Source: Coprinellus micaceus | Taxonomy: Eukaryota; Basidiomycota; Agaricomycetes; Agaricales; Psathyrellaceae | DNA length: 64,000 bases | Direction of reading: 5' to 3' | Assembly: GCA_951394405.1 (NCBI GenBank) | Contig: OX596338.1 | Span: 1,054,001 to 1,118,000 of the forward strand | Shown here: positions 45,959 to 56,800 of the stretch, in pieces | Position numbering within the stretch: position 1 is the stretch's first letter | Layout: every line of letters starts with the position of its first letter | Program-made: the position numbers and the translations under genes | Notes under the pieces: model-generated | What the model was told of the DNA's origin: nothing | What the model saw: only the letters and a program-made list of their open reading frames with translations | Databases searched by the model: none

Positions 45959-47875
45959 TTAGGTGGATACTATGGTCGCTGGAATATACTCCCACTCCTT
46001 GTCCAAAAAATCCGTCATTCCGTAGTCCCAGTGTTTTGCCGTAGGAAACGAAGGGTTGAGGGTCGAATGGGCCATATCTTGAACGGAGAGCGCCAGTCCA
46101 TCGGCAATAAACGACTTGAAGAGGTGTAGGAAAAGGTTCTCCAAATCTGAGATATAGCTGAGCGGTTCCGATCGGGAGTGGCTCCACCTCGACCCGACGC
46201 AGGTGCGAATCACGAACTGTCTCAGCACAGCTGGAAGGTGCCCGGCGGAAACGTGGCCCACCATTCGTCCCATTCTACGAGAGGTGACGAGGTCACAGAA
46301 TGGTAGACGTCGTAGGTCGAAAGGATGCGGCCGCGTCGGCGGGACAAGGAGTACGAGGCCAATAACTTGGAGGTGCTGACCCCTTGGATTTGCTAGATTG
46401 TACACCAGCGAGTTGAGGTGTGCTTGATATTCCTCCTGGGTGTCTATGGAAGGCCCGTGTATCTCAACGAGCAAGGGGCACGCTTCAAGAATGGCGTCCA
46501 TCCTCAATGAAGGATTGACTACACCCACGAGGGCCAAATGTGTGAGGTTCACGCTTGCATGTAGCTGGGGGATGTCGATGATGGAGGTGCTGGAGAAGAT
46601 GCGGAGTCTTATAAGGGAAGGAAAAGCGAGGTTTCCAAGAGAAGTGTGCAATGCAGCCTGTTTGTACCGGTAGGTGTCTGCATATGGGCTGCAGAGTACG
46701 TTGAGGTCGGCCAGCTGGTCGACGGTTACAATCGAGGCGTTCGGCCGGGTAGGCCACTGTGACGATTGGTCTGAGGTAAAACCTCTGGAGAGTCCGAAAC
46801 AGGCTTGGCGGAGTGAAGTGCACATCCAGAGCAATATTTGCATCTGTTGGTCCTGGAGCGACCCAATTCCGAGGAAAAGGTGCGTGAGTTGTCCCCAGGG
46901 GAGGTCAGGAAGATAGTTTCTTGTGACGACATTGGTGAGCACGGCCTTCTTCAAGCGTGGAAGTCGGGGCAGTCTGCCTCGTTGAGCGGCCGTAATTTGA
47001 GAGCTGTGGTCGTCGACTACCAGCGACGTGGCCGAAGTAAACTCTGTGTCTCCGAGGTCCCCTTCCCGCATGGGGCCAATGACAGAAACGTGGTCAATCA
47101 GCGAAGATGATGTATGGTACTGAAGAAGGTCGGTGATCGGGATGCCATGCGCGAATGACCCGAGTATCGACCCCATGGTGGTGGAGTTCCATGTATAAAT
47201 TGGCCCCACCGAGACCGCACGAAGGGTGAGCGATCTAGGTCGCGACGACATTGTGAGACGTGCAAGCCTGGCGAGAACCTCCTTCACCTGCGATATTTCC
47301 ACAATTGGCCCAACCCTACCGGCGTGTGTAGCAACCATCCGGATGATCATGTCACTCCACACAGAGGGTGTTGCCAAAACAGCAGCCCTCCAAGTTCTGC
47401 ACACCATTGATAAAGTGGCAGGAGCGGTCGATGCCTCCATACATGGAAGATGTTGTATGGAGCGTGGCGGTGAACAATGAGTATCGTCGAGATAGTGGCG
47501 GAATATCCTGTCCCAGATCTCCAAGGGGAGCTTACGCCAAGCGGCGCATATGCAACGACATGCGGCTATCCTAGAACGGGCCAGGAATTCGGCTTCTTGA
47601 AGGCTCTGCACAAAAGTCCACGACCCAATAGAGGGGGTATCTGGAGGTTCGGCGTCTATCAGGGTTTGAATCATCCCCAGCTTCCACTGGTATTCTTGTA
47701 GTAGGGTCTGGACCCGCTGGAGGCCTTCCGAGGGAAGTGTCTCAAGGCTCAGTGCGAGTTCTATGACATCTTGGGGGAGCGAGAGCTGGTTTATACAATA
47801 ACCCATGTTGAGTAATTCATGCTCGCTGGGCGGATGTGATGCTTTTACCTGGTCCAAGCGGCGATATCCTTCCAT
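45959..47875 (-). CDS. F-box/LRR-like protein
   Basis: Two exons are proposed, 47875-47849 and 47785-45959, giving 617 aa. The 63-nt intron (47848-47786) is GT-AG, in frame and free of stops, so a simple reading hides it. It matches the position of an obligatory intron in the paralogue at 49340-51226, where a mini-exon joins to LALPQDVV as LSLPQDVI here. An N-terminal coiled region precedes the F-box-like AAWRKLPLEIWDRIFRHYL and VCRTWRAAVLATPSVWSDM. The LRR-like body has LPRLPRLKKAVLTNVV, LPWGQLTHLFLG and SVNLTHLALVGVV. The C-terminus KHWDYGMTDFLDKEWEY is the family signature. This is the best-preserved member in the window. Target unknown. Confidence 0.75.
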   Translation of the reverse strand: MEGYRRLDQVKASHPPSEHELLNMGYCINQLSLPQDVIELALSLETLPSEGLQRVQTLLQEYQWKLGMIQTLIDAEPPDTPSIGSWTFVQSLQEAEFLARSRIAACRCICAAWRKLPLEIWDRIFRHYLDDTHCSPPRSIQHLPCMEASTAPATLSMVCRTWRAAVLATPSVWSDMIIRMVATHAGRVGPIVEISQVKEVLARLARLTMSSRPRSLTLRAVSVGPIYTWNSTTMGSILGSFAHGIPITDLLQYHTSSSLIDHVSVIGPMREGDLGDTEFTSATSLVVDDHSSQITAAQRGRLPRLPRLKKAVLTNVVTRNYLPDLPWGQLTHLFLGIGSLQDQQMQILLWMCTSLRQACFGLSRGFTSDQSSQWPTRPNASIVTVDQLADLNVLCSPYADTYRYKQAALHTSLGNLAFPSLIRLRIFSSTSIIDIPQLHASVNLTHLALVGVVNPSLRMDAILEACPLLVEIHGPSIDTQEEYQAHLNSLVYNLANPRGQHLQVIGLVLLVPPTRPHPFDLRRLPFCDLVTSRRMGRMVGHVSAGHLPAVLRQFVIRTCVGSRWSHSRSEPLSYISDLENLFLHLFKSFIADGLALSVQDMAHSTLNPSFPTAKHWDYGMTDFLDKEWEYIPATIVST

Positions 47876-47917
47876 ATATGCTGTGAGGACTCTCACGTGT
47901 AGGTTCCAATAGCCCAC

Positions 47918-49339
47918 TGTTCGCCGTCAGGTGATGGTGGTGGTGGTGAGGAGGAGGAGCTACGCCGATAAGGTGATGTATCAGTAGCGGGTCGGCAATC
48001 CGAGAAATATTTGTGTCGCCTACATTCTCCGAGTCGGTGCTGTTGATAGTGGTTGGCTCTCGCGAGGCCTGATGGCAAGAGGCAGACTTCAAAGCTGGCA
48101 CCCCGGCTGGTTGTGCCTCCGATTCAAGTTTAAATATTAGATAATGTGAGCGAACTCCGACTAACTGTTGAGTCGACTTCTCCCGCCTCGCGAGAACCAT
48201 GGGGAAGCGGTGTTCGAGGCAGGCATCACCGAGCCCGGTACTTCGTTTAAAGAGAATCTTCGGGAATCCCAGCGGGACAGATGCCAAGAGAAGAACGGGA
48301 ACTCGGAGTACCTGTTTTGTGAGCGTTTTCACGGGTCAGTACTCGCTCCAGGCAAAGCAAAACCAGTCAGACTCACAGGCGACTATTCGTGCGCAGAGGC
48401 TTCTACCGTCCTCCGTGAACACACTCCCTTGAGTTCTAAAATTCCTTGGATGAGGACGGTGTAGATCATGCCTGTGTGTGTCTCCGATAGGTTTGAACAA
48501 GGGATTCGAGCCGCAGAGTCACCACTATACATCCGGGTTGTGCACAATTGGCTTTTATAACAAGGCATCATTGTGCACAACCTGTTGTTAGTCCTGTGTG
48601 GGCCTTGAGGGACTCCACTGGGTGCCATTGTGCACAACGGGCATCTAGTCCTCGTCGCATCAATTATGATGGCATCCCTTACCTTTCCCAATGCGGTAGG
48701 CAAACTCGTTTGTGATGTGATCAAGTGCAACATCACTACTATTTTGTGTAGATAAAAAACCAAAATTTATGTTGTGGGGTCTTGAAAGCCTTCCCAGGTG
48801 GGCTCAAATAAAATTCATTATTAGAAGCAGTTGTAGCCGGCGTGTGCTAACGTCACCCTACGCCTGTCAATTCGAGGCCCTTGGGCCGAGCGCGTGATGA
48901 GCGGCAGCAAGGAACCCGGGGGCCCCACGTATGTGACTGACGGTCCTAAATCGGGGGCCGTGGGACCCTCCCCGGAGCATCGTGGGGCCCCCCCGAAGGG
49001 AGGGGTGCGATGCAGAGTGGGAGGGAGCTACCCATTTAGGAATGTGGGGGCTGTTGCGAATGAAAAATAGCACATTTACGTCAGTAGTGTCACCCCCATG
49101 ATGGTTTGTTATAACTGGGCGTTGTGCACAATGATGGTTTGTTATAACTGGGCATTGTGCACAATCCGGTTGTCCACCCCTCGCAGAGTGAGGTAAGATA
49201 AAGTACACATTCTGTAGATCGCCGTTGCTTGGTCTGCGAGTTCTGACAAGAATAGCAATATCAGAGCCAGTTCAGCACAAAGTAGATGGTGTCGGACAGG
49301 TAGTTTCAGCTGCATGTGGAAAGTTGGGCTGTACGCGTG
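47918..49339. other. interval with palindromic repeats
   Basis: No supported gene. A CAC/GTG-rich stretch around 47930-47960 is followed by low-complexity DNA, then by repeats of a 10-bp palindrome between 48538 and 49164 (listed separately). A short frame at 47817-48332 runs into His repeats and has no recognisable domain. Confidence 0.4.
48538..49164. repeat. five copies of palindrome TTGTGCACAA, two in tandem 33-bp units
   Basis: Copies sit at 48538-48547, 48571-48580, 48628-48637, 49122-49131 and 49155-49164. The last two belong to a direct repeat of about 33 bp (GATGGTTTGTTATAACTGGGC plus the palindrome). Related words such as CTTTTATAACAAGG appear inverted near the first copies, so the region may be a small inverted-repeat element. 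Confidence 0.5.
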
Positions 49340-51226
49340 CTATGTGGGTATGCTGGTCGGAATGTACTCCCAGTCCTTGTCCAAAAAGTCGAGCATCCCG
49401 CGGTCCCAGTGCTTTGCAGTGGGGAGTGTCGGGTTGAGATTCGAAAGGGCTGGGTCTTCGAAGGATAGGATCAGGCCGTCAGCGATAAATGACTGAAAGA
49501 ATGGTCGTAAAAGCTTCTCCAGGATTGAAGCGTAGTCGAGAGGTGACTGTCGGTTGTATGCTGAGGCCCGAAATCCATAGTATTCGGAAGATTGATGGCC
49601 CGAGTTGGGCAGACGTGTTTTAATCGTGAACCGTTTCAGCGTGGCGGGACCTTGATGCTTCGCACTCCACATAATCGTCTGTCCGAACCGACGAGAAGCG
49701 ACAAGGTTGCAGAACGGTAGGGGTAGTAGGTGGAAAGGATCGGAGGTTTGGGGTATATCAAATATCAAAGCGATGACTTCAAGATGCCTACCCCTTGGCC
49801 TGGTAGGGTGGTAAGTCAGCGAGTTGAAATGCGGGCGATAGTTGCTCTCGTTGATGGCGGGTCCGTACAACTCCGTAAGCATGGGGCAGGCTTCCAGGAC
49901 AACATCAATGTCGAATGGCTGTTTCACCACTCCCACAAGTGCCAGGTGTGTGAGCTTGACGCTTGTGTGCAGTTGGGGAACGTCAATGGTAGCCCTACCA
50001 GAGAAAATACGGAGCCTGACCAGGGATGGAAAAGAAAAGTTTCCGAGTGATATACAATCGAGGGGCCGGCTGAATGCTGCGTGGTAGCCCAGCTGGGATG
50101 AGTTGCGGAGGATATTTAGATCGGCGAGACGAGACACTGTCAGGTCCTGGGTGTTTGGATGAGAAGGCCACTGGGGTGATTGACGGGAGTTTACAAGGTC
50201 AGCTATCCCGAAGCAGGCTTGGCGAAGGGAGATGCACGTCTTGAGCACGATTCGAATCTGCTGGTCTTCGAGCAACCCCTCTCCAAGGAAGAGATGCGTG
50301 AGATCAGGCCAAGGTAGACGAGGGAAGTATTCCCTGCTCACTACCTTGGTCAAAGCAGCCTTCCGAAGCAGTGGTAACCGAGGAAGAAGGTCTGGAGCAA
50401 TCCCTCCAACGTGATGACCCGATACAACTACTAGAGACGTAGCCGATGGGAGCTCAAAATCGCCGATGCGCGTCGTTCCCGTCCACTCAAGGAGATGTTG
50501 TCGATCGACGATGCTGACCTGTGCTGGCTGAGGAGATCTGAAACTGGAATGACATCTTGAGCTCGATGTGCCCACCGGGAATATGGGCCGGCGTATGAAC
50601 TGGCCTGGACCAGGGTGAGTGACCTGGGTCGAGGCGACGTTGCGAGGCGATCGAGTCGAGCAAGGATCTGCTCTGTATGTGACGTCTTCACGGAGGGTTG
50701 ATCTCCATATGCTGTAAATATTGGGAGAGACACGTCACCCCACACGGAAGGTGTTGCTAACACAGCGGCCCTCCAAGGCTTGCACACCATCGATAATGTG
50801 ACGGGAGCAGAGGACGGGGACCCATGCAACATGAGCTCCCCGACATCCGATAAATGCCGGGAGGCGACGAGATAGTGAAAGAATATTTGGTCCCAGAGTT
50901 CCAGGGGAAGCCTGCGCCAAGTAGCGCGAATGCTGACGCAGGCCGCGATCCTTGCATATGCGACTTGTTCAGTCTGTCGAAGCTTCTGCATCATTAGCCC
51001 AGAGGAGCCTTCTGCCTCCACGAGCCATTGGATCACCCCCAGTTTCAAACGATAATCTTGTAAAACGTTCTCCACTTGCTGAAGTGCTTGGTTGGATGGG
51101 GCACCGAAGCTCTCTGCCAAGATTACAACATCTTGGGGAAGTGCGAGCTGGGTCGTACCATGAGTAACAATGGAAATACCCCTACCTGGGGTGGCGTACA
51201 CTCACCTCGTTCAAGCGAAACGTCAT
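49340..51226 (-). pseudogene. F-box/LRR-like gene with a frameshift
   Basis: Start ATG at 51226, mini-exon 51226-51206, intron 51205-51148 (58 nt, GTGAGT), then the main exon. The first frame gives LALPQDVV..., the F-box-like ATWRRLPLELWDQIFFHYL and VCKPWRAAVLATPSVWGDV, and continues to SIDNISLSGRE at about 50490. Family similarity then passes into another frame: RIGDFELPSATSLVV onward, with LPWPDLTHLFLGEG and VKLTHLALVGVV, to the end KHWDRGMLDFLDKDWEY. No intron-sized gap exists at the switch, so a small insertion or deletion near GGGAACGACGCGC is inferred. It is a paralogue of 45959-47875. A sequencing error would make it a normal gene. Confidence 0.75.
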
Positions 51227-51755
51227 GATATCGTCTAACGACAATGAAGGTCGGAGTAAGTGTGGAATACGTCTCCCACTGATTGGTGTCGGATGGCTTT
51301 TGTCAGTACTCAGAGTGTTGCGAGGGGATACAGCTGCGATACGTACCTTCTCGGTATCAGCGATAGTGGCTGCTTGCCTCAGCCGTGGTAAGGGGGAAGC
51401 TTCGAGGCTGCTACAGTAGTCGGTGCCAGCGCGGCAGCTTCCATGCGATTTCCGGCTCCGCCTTAGTTCAATGAGCTCCGGGTCCGACGATGCCCACCGC
51501 TCCCACGACTCACGAGGCGATCGGTTAACAGGCTTCTCCCGAACATGAGGTGAGGGGGTTTGAGGGCTCTTTGTCAAGGTTCGATATCGTGTAGGACTCG
51601 GAGACGTAAGGTTGGAATGTTGGGAGCTCGCACCGGGCGTTGTTGTGTTGGAATAGGGGAGAAGAAGATATGCTTTTGAGCATCAACTTCGAAACGAGGG
51701 TCAACATCCACCAAGGGTTGTTCAACGTAGCCACTCACAACACATCTGGTGACAG
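51227..51755. other. spacer between two minus-strand F-box genes
   Basis: About 0.5 kb holding the promoter of the frameshifted F-box gene and the 3' flank of the gene at 51756. A frame at 51206-51577 overlaps it but starts at a TTG and shows no family similarity before the MTFRLNE mini-exon. Confidence 0.35.
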
Positions 51756-53141
51756 CTAAACTGCAAAATAAGCTACCCGTTCTCCATCTGGAATCCCTTC
51801 CCTTGGCCCCAATATATCCCTCAATACAACCCCGAACAACTCAAGGACCTCCTCTTTGTAGGGATCAATCTCGACGTCCTCGGGATCCGAATCTTTCTTA
51901 CGATCGGACACCTTCGCCATCCCGAAACAAGGGTCCTCCCCTTCCATGAACCGATCGAAAAAGTGGTCCGTCCCGATCTGGCCATTTAGCCACATGCTCG
52001 GGGATGCCGACCTGTGGTACGTCCCCCACCGAGTGAAACCCAAGGCACTCGTGTCCGTCGTAACGTTGGCGGCAACTCGATTGATGAGTGCCTGGTCGCC
52101 GGAGAATTTCAGCACGGACTTGCGCGATGAGTTGCCGTGGCGGGCGCTAATCCACGATGGTGGACAGATCAGAACGCGGATGCGACGCAGGGCGGGCGAG
52201 TGGGTGAGAAATTCTGTGATGGTTTGGCTTGCGCCCCCAAGGTGCTTGAAGGTCCGGTCCTCGGTTGCGACAGCGAGGTCGAAGGTCTCGAGAAGCGGTG
52301 CAATTGCGCGGGAGAGTATGCAGTGGGAACGACCGAGTTCACTTGTTTGTAAGAATGCCACTTCGCGGTCGTGAATTTCCAAAACGCGCAAATTGGCGAG
52401 CAGCACGGCTCCTTTCGGGACGTTCTCGTCAAAACCCATGATTTGCACACCATCGAAATGAAGGTAGGCGAGATTGGGGAGCCTCTGAAGGATGTCGAGC
52501 AATACGCCGTGTCGGTACATTCGGGTCAAGGAGAAACGGGTTATAAGACCCCAAGGGAGCAACACGTTTAGTTGTTGCGGTGCCCTTGCGTAAGCCAAAC
52601 CCTGGAAGTACACATGAGGAATAGGTACTCCCCGGAACCTCGAAGACGCTCCTTCCAAGCGGTCCCGGATGTTCTTCCCCATGTGCTTGTCGTTGTCGAT
52701 CTCATGGAAAACAAAGGCATGGTTCCACATTGCAGGTGCTTGAAGCGCGACGTCGTGCCAATACTTGCAGACACGGATGATGCTGTGCCCCGTTGTGCGC
52801 TGATTCTGCCCCTTCTTGCCAGAGGGGACGCGGGGGAAGAAGTGGAACGCGTCCCAGCTGCATGCAAAAACAAAGATGCTTGAAAGGACTTCAACGGGGA
52901 CTTGGCGTATAGGAGCGGAGGCAGACATGTAGAACTTCGTCTGCTTTTCCGCGGTAGCAACCTCCTTCTCGAGAATTTCCAGCAGGGCGCGGGCTTCCTT
53001 GAGCTTGTTTTGGGAGCTTTCGAGGTCTGATCTCCATTGATGTTGGACTTGGGAGACTATTTTTCGATTGAGGTCACTGCAGTTCGCCGTTCCATTGCTT
53101 CGCAATATTTGAATGAAGGCATCCTCGTCCATGAAGGCCAT
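51756..53141 (-). CDS. F-box/LRR-like protein
   Basis: A single exon of 461 codons from the ATG of MAFMDEDAFIQ; the frame stays open 22 codons further upstream but without an ATG. A coiled-coil segment (SSQNKLKEARALLEILEKEV) precedes the F-box-like APIRQVPVEVLSSIFVFAC and VCKYWHDVALQAPAMWNH. LRR-like blocks follow: LLDILQRLPNLAYLHFDGV, LANLRVLEIHDREVAFL and APLLETFDLAV. The C-terminus is acidic and ends in FAV. It is closer to the gene at 43423-45045 than to the other pair, so two F-box subfamilies occur here. Role beyond SCF substrate recruitment is unknown. Confidence 0.75.
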   Translation of the reverse strand: MAFMDEDAFIQILRSNGTANCSDLNRKIVSQVQHQWRSDLESSQNKLKEARALLEILEKEVATAEKQTKFYMSASAPIRQVPVEVLSSIFVFACSWDAFHFFPRVPSGKKGQNQRTTGHSIIRVCKYWHDVALQAPAMWNHAFVFHEIDNDKHMGKNIRDRLEGASSRFRGVPIPHVYFQGLAYARAPQQLNVLLPWGLITRFSLTRMYRHGVLLDILQRLPNLAYLHFDGVQIMGFDENVPKGAVLLANLRVLEIHDREVAFLQTSELGRSHCILSRAIAPLLETFDLAVATEDRTFKHLGGASQTITEFLTHSPALRRIRVLICPPSWISARHGNSSRKSVLKFSGDQALINRVAANVTTDTSALGFTRWGTYHRSASPSMWLNGQIGTDHFFDRFMEGEDPCFGMAKVSDRKKDSDPEDVEIDPYKEEVLELFGVVLRDILGPREGIPDGERVAYFAV

Positions 53142-53401
53142 CTCTACCAGGGTAAGCAGTAGTGTAAACAAACTAAACCACAGTGAGAGAGGATAGGCGC
53201 AACACACACCGTCCCAGGAAACGCTGACACGTAGAGTAGCTGGTTAGATGGGGTGAAGAGCCAAGAGGAGTTGGCAACGGTGACAACTTACACGGTTGGA
53301 ATCGATATAAGCGATAAGATAAGATTAGATCATGTTCACCTCCTCGATATAAATCTTCCGACCGCTGGTTCTTGCCCTTGTACTACAACCATATCAATGG
53401 C

Positions 53402-53406
53402 CGTCT
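53402..53406. repeat. 5-bp target site duplication, left of copia element
   Basis: CGTCT, repeated at 59615-59619. Confidence 0.92.
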
Positions 53407-53789
53407 TGTAGAACGATGCAAGTATGACCCACTGTAAGTGGGGAGAGTTCGATGTTAGATTGAAAGTAAGTAGGGTATACAAGATACGCACCTGTAAGTG
53501 GGGAGAGTTCGATGGGGACTCACCCACTTACAGTGTGGACTATATACTGTGGAGAACAATAGATAACCTATATGCGGAACAATAAGAAAGAACAATAGAC
53601 GTTCCATAAGTAGAGAACAATAGCAGTGAATGGAGATAAGGTGGAGATAAGAGAACAATAAGTGTGAGTATAATGGGAATAATACAAGGTGGTTGTTGTT
53701 CTCTGTAGAACAATAGAAGATAAGTAAAACGTTCGAAATAGAGGTATTCTTTGTAGAGATAGAGTTGACATGAGCATTGTCTTCCAACA
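53407..53789 (-). repeat. 3' LTR of copia element
   Basis: 383 bp, same as 59232-59614. It contains a 22-bp direct repeat (53433-53454 and 53493-53514) and an inverted 13-mer (53430-53442 with 53523-53535). Confidence 0.95.
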
Positions 53790-53800
53790 CACCCCCTCAA
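53790..53800 (-). other. polypurine tract of copia element
   Basis: Read on the minus strand, TTGAGGGGGTG lies immediately before the TGTTGG start of the 3' LTR, the usual place for plus-strand DNA priming. Confidence 0.7.
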
Positions 53801-53816
53801 TGTAATGTCTCTGTAT

Positions 53817-56800
53817 TTACTCGAGTCCAAGAGCAAGTCGATGACGTTCAACGACAGGTTTGGGTAAAGGTTTAGTAAATATATCGGCGATCATATCGGT
53901 AGTAGATAAAAAGTGAACAGTAATGTCGCCTCGCTTGATAGCATCCCGAATCCAATGCATCTTTATATCGATGTGCTTCATTCGGCTGTGGAGTTCTGGG
54001 TTCCGGAGAACCTTGAGTGCGGATTGGTTGTCGACCATGAGTGGTGAGGGAGTAGAGACGTCATGACCAAGTTCCTTCAGGAGTGTGCGCATCCAGATGA
54101 TGTCCCTTCCAGCGCTTGACGCAGAGACGTACTCTGCCTCTGTTGAGGAGTCTGCCACCGTCGATTGCTTCTTTGCTGACCAACTAACTGCTCCTGATCC
54201 CATTTTAATGACAAATCCAGATGTGGATCGTCGCGTGTCAAGGCACCCAGCATGATCTGCGTCGCTGTATGCTTGGAAGAGTTCCGAAGACATCTTGCTA
54301 CCATTGTTACGATAGGTGAGCTTCAGATCTTTGGTTCCCTTGAGGTAACGGAATAGGTGCTTGACTGCTTTCCAATGCATAGGTCCGGGGTTGGAGTTGT
54401 ATTGGGCTAGTTTGGCAACAGCGTAGGCGATGTCAGGGCGTGTCGCAATCATAAGGTATATCAGGGCGCCGATGGCATTCATGTATGGGACGTTCTTCAT
54501 CATCTCATCGTCAGCCTTGTTTGGAATGTACTTGGTGAGGGTAGCACCGCTTCCTGGATCCATTGGAGTTCCTACTGGGTAGCAGTCCTCCATCTTGAAT
54601 CGCGCAAGCATGTCGAGGATATATTGAGTCTGGGATAGGCGCATGACTCGGTTCTCGCGGTCGTAGTCAACCTTGATTCCAAGCAGGTACGAGGTGGGTC
54701 CGAGATCCTTGATCTTGAAGACCTTGGCAAGGGAGTCCTTGAGCCATTGGATCTTTTCTTGGCTTTTCGAGGTTATGGTGATGTCGTCAACGAAGACTGG
54801 TACAACAATGCGGGTCCCATCCATCTCCCAGACATAGATAGCTGGGTCAGACTTTATTTGGGTGAATCCGATCGCTTCAAGCTCTGATGCTAGCTTTTGG
54901 TACCATAGTCGTCCGCTCTGTTTCAAGCCATATAAACCTTTCTTTAGCCGGCACACCCATCTCCGTCCCTTTGAGTCTGGATTCTTGATCTCAAACCCTG
55001 GCGCTTGCTCCATGTAGACTTCGTATTGCTCCTCGATTGTTCCGTTGAGGTAGGCATTGTCGACGTCAATGGTCTCGATGAAGTGTCCTTCCATGGCAGC
55101 TTGGGCGAAGATCGCGCGGATTGATGTGAGACGAGATGCAGGTGCCCATGTCTGATCGTAGTCTACTCCAGGCATTTGGGAGTATCCCTTGGCGACAAGT
55201 CGAGCCTTGTAGCGGTCAATTGTGCCATCTGCCTTTCGTTTGATGAGGAAGACCCATCGTGATCCGACAACCTTTCGTCCCTCTGGTAGTTCGACTAGTT
55301 CCCAAGTGCCATTGGTGGTTAGGGCGTCAATCTCAACCTGTGCTGCGGTCTGCCAGTGTTCGCCATCTGGTCCTGCGAAGGCTTCCCAGTGTGTCCGAGG
55401 CGCATCTCCTGGACGGCGTGTAGCCGCTCCTAGTGCTTTATCCTGTGCCATGTAGAATGCCATTTCCATGCCTTGGTCGAGAGTAAGGGTCTCTTCCAGG
55501 GGGACGTGGTATAGACTGATGAGAGAATCAAGTATACTGGTGGCACGTAGTGCATCTTCCATGTCTACAGGTTCGTCGTCAAGGTCAAAGTCCTCAGCTG
55601 CAATGGGTTGTACAGGTTCATTGTCGTCGTCGTCGTCTTCATCCTCATCCTCATCCTCTGTTTCGGGTAGCTGATTGTTTCTCTGTGCACCCCCTCGATC
55701 TGCTACCTGTTCACCCCCTTCACGCCTGGCCACTGGAATTGTACCGCGTCTCCCTTTTCCACTCGCGAGTTGGTAGTCCTTGACGGCTGTTGCCGTTTTT
55801 CGTACGGGCCGGGAGCTTTGTGCTACTAGTGGTGGAGCTTTCGGAACTTTCGCCTTGCGAGGGATTGATTCGCGAGGGGGAGGGGGAGGTGGCCGGGTGC
55901 GTTTCTGGGCAGGTGCTGGAGGTGCGACTGGTGCTGGAGGAGGTAGTTCTGGGAACATGGGTCCATCCTCAGCTGGTGCAGGGAGCCCTGGGAACAAGGC
56001 AGGTATTGGTAGCAGCTGTTTCGTTGAGGGAGTAGATGAGGGATCCCGTTTTGTAGGAGTAGGTGGAATTGACGGATGGACAGACGGTTGCTGTGTGGCT
56101 GGCGTCTTAGGCTCAGTTTTAGGAGGTCGCTCGGGAGTCCGAGGTGCTGCTTGGTCTCCATCGTCATCATTGTCACTCTCGTCTGATCCATCATCCAGAT
56201 GGTCATGGGGAGGCGGTGGTGGCGCGATGGGAGCATGAGGTGGTGCAAGAGGTGGATTCTCCGGTTCGAGATCGGCGTCTGGCCAGATGTCCCTAATGCC
56301 TATAGGCGTGTATGCCTGTTCGTTCCCTACGGTCGAGAGACCAGGGAAGGTGCTTTCAGCGAAGATAACATCCCGGGATATGGTGATCTTCTTCGTCACT
56401 GGATTGTAGCATTTCCAGCCTTTGTAGCCTGGTTCAAAGCCGATAAAGACACAAGGCTCCGTGTGTGACTGGAGGTTCTTGCGGTCCTTGCGCAATACAT
56501 GGACGTATACGCGGCAGCCAAATACTCGGTGCATGGACAGATCGGGCTTTGCTTTATGCCAGACTTCATAGGAGGTAGTATTCGATAATGTAGAGGATGG
56601 GGTCGCATTCAGGATGTCTGTGTAATAGAGTACAGCTGCACCCCAGAACATCATGGGAAGGCGTGCTTGGTTGAGCATGGCAATGACCCCTTCAGTTAGC
56701 GTGCGATTGAGTCGTTCGCTGACACCGTTCTGTTGAGGTGTGGCTTTAACTGTGTGTTGCCGTGCGATACCAAGTCCCTTGCACCATTGAATGAAGTCGT

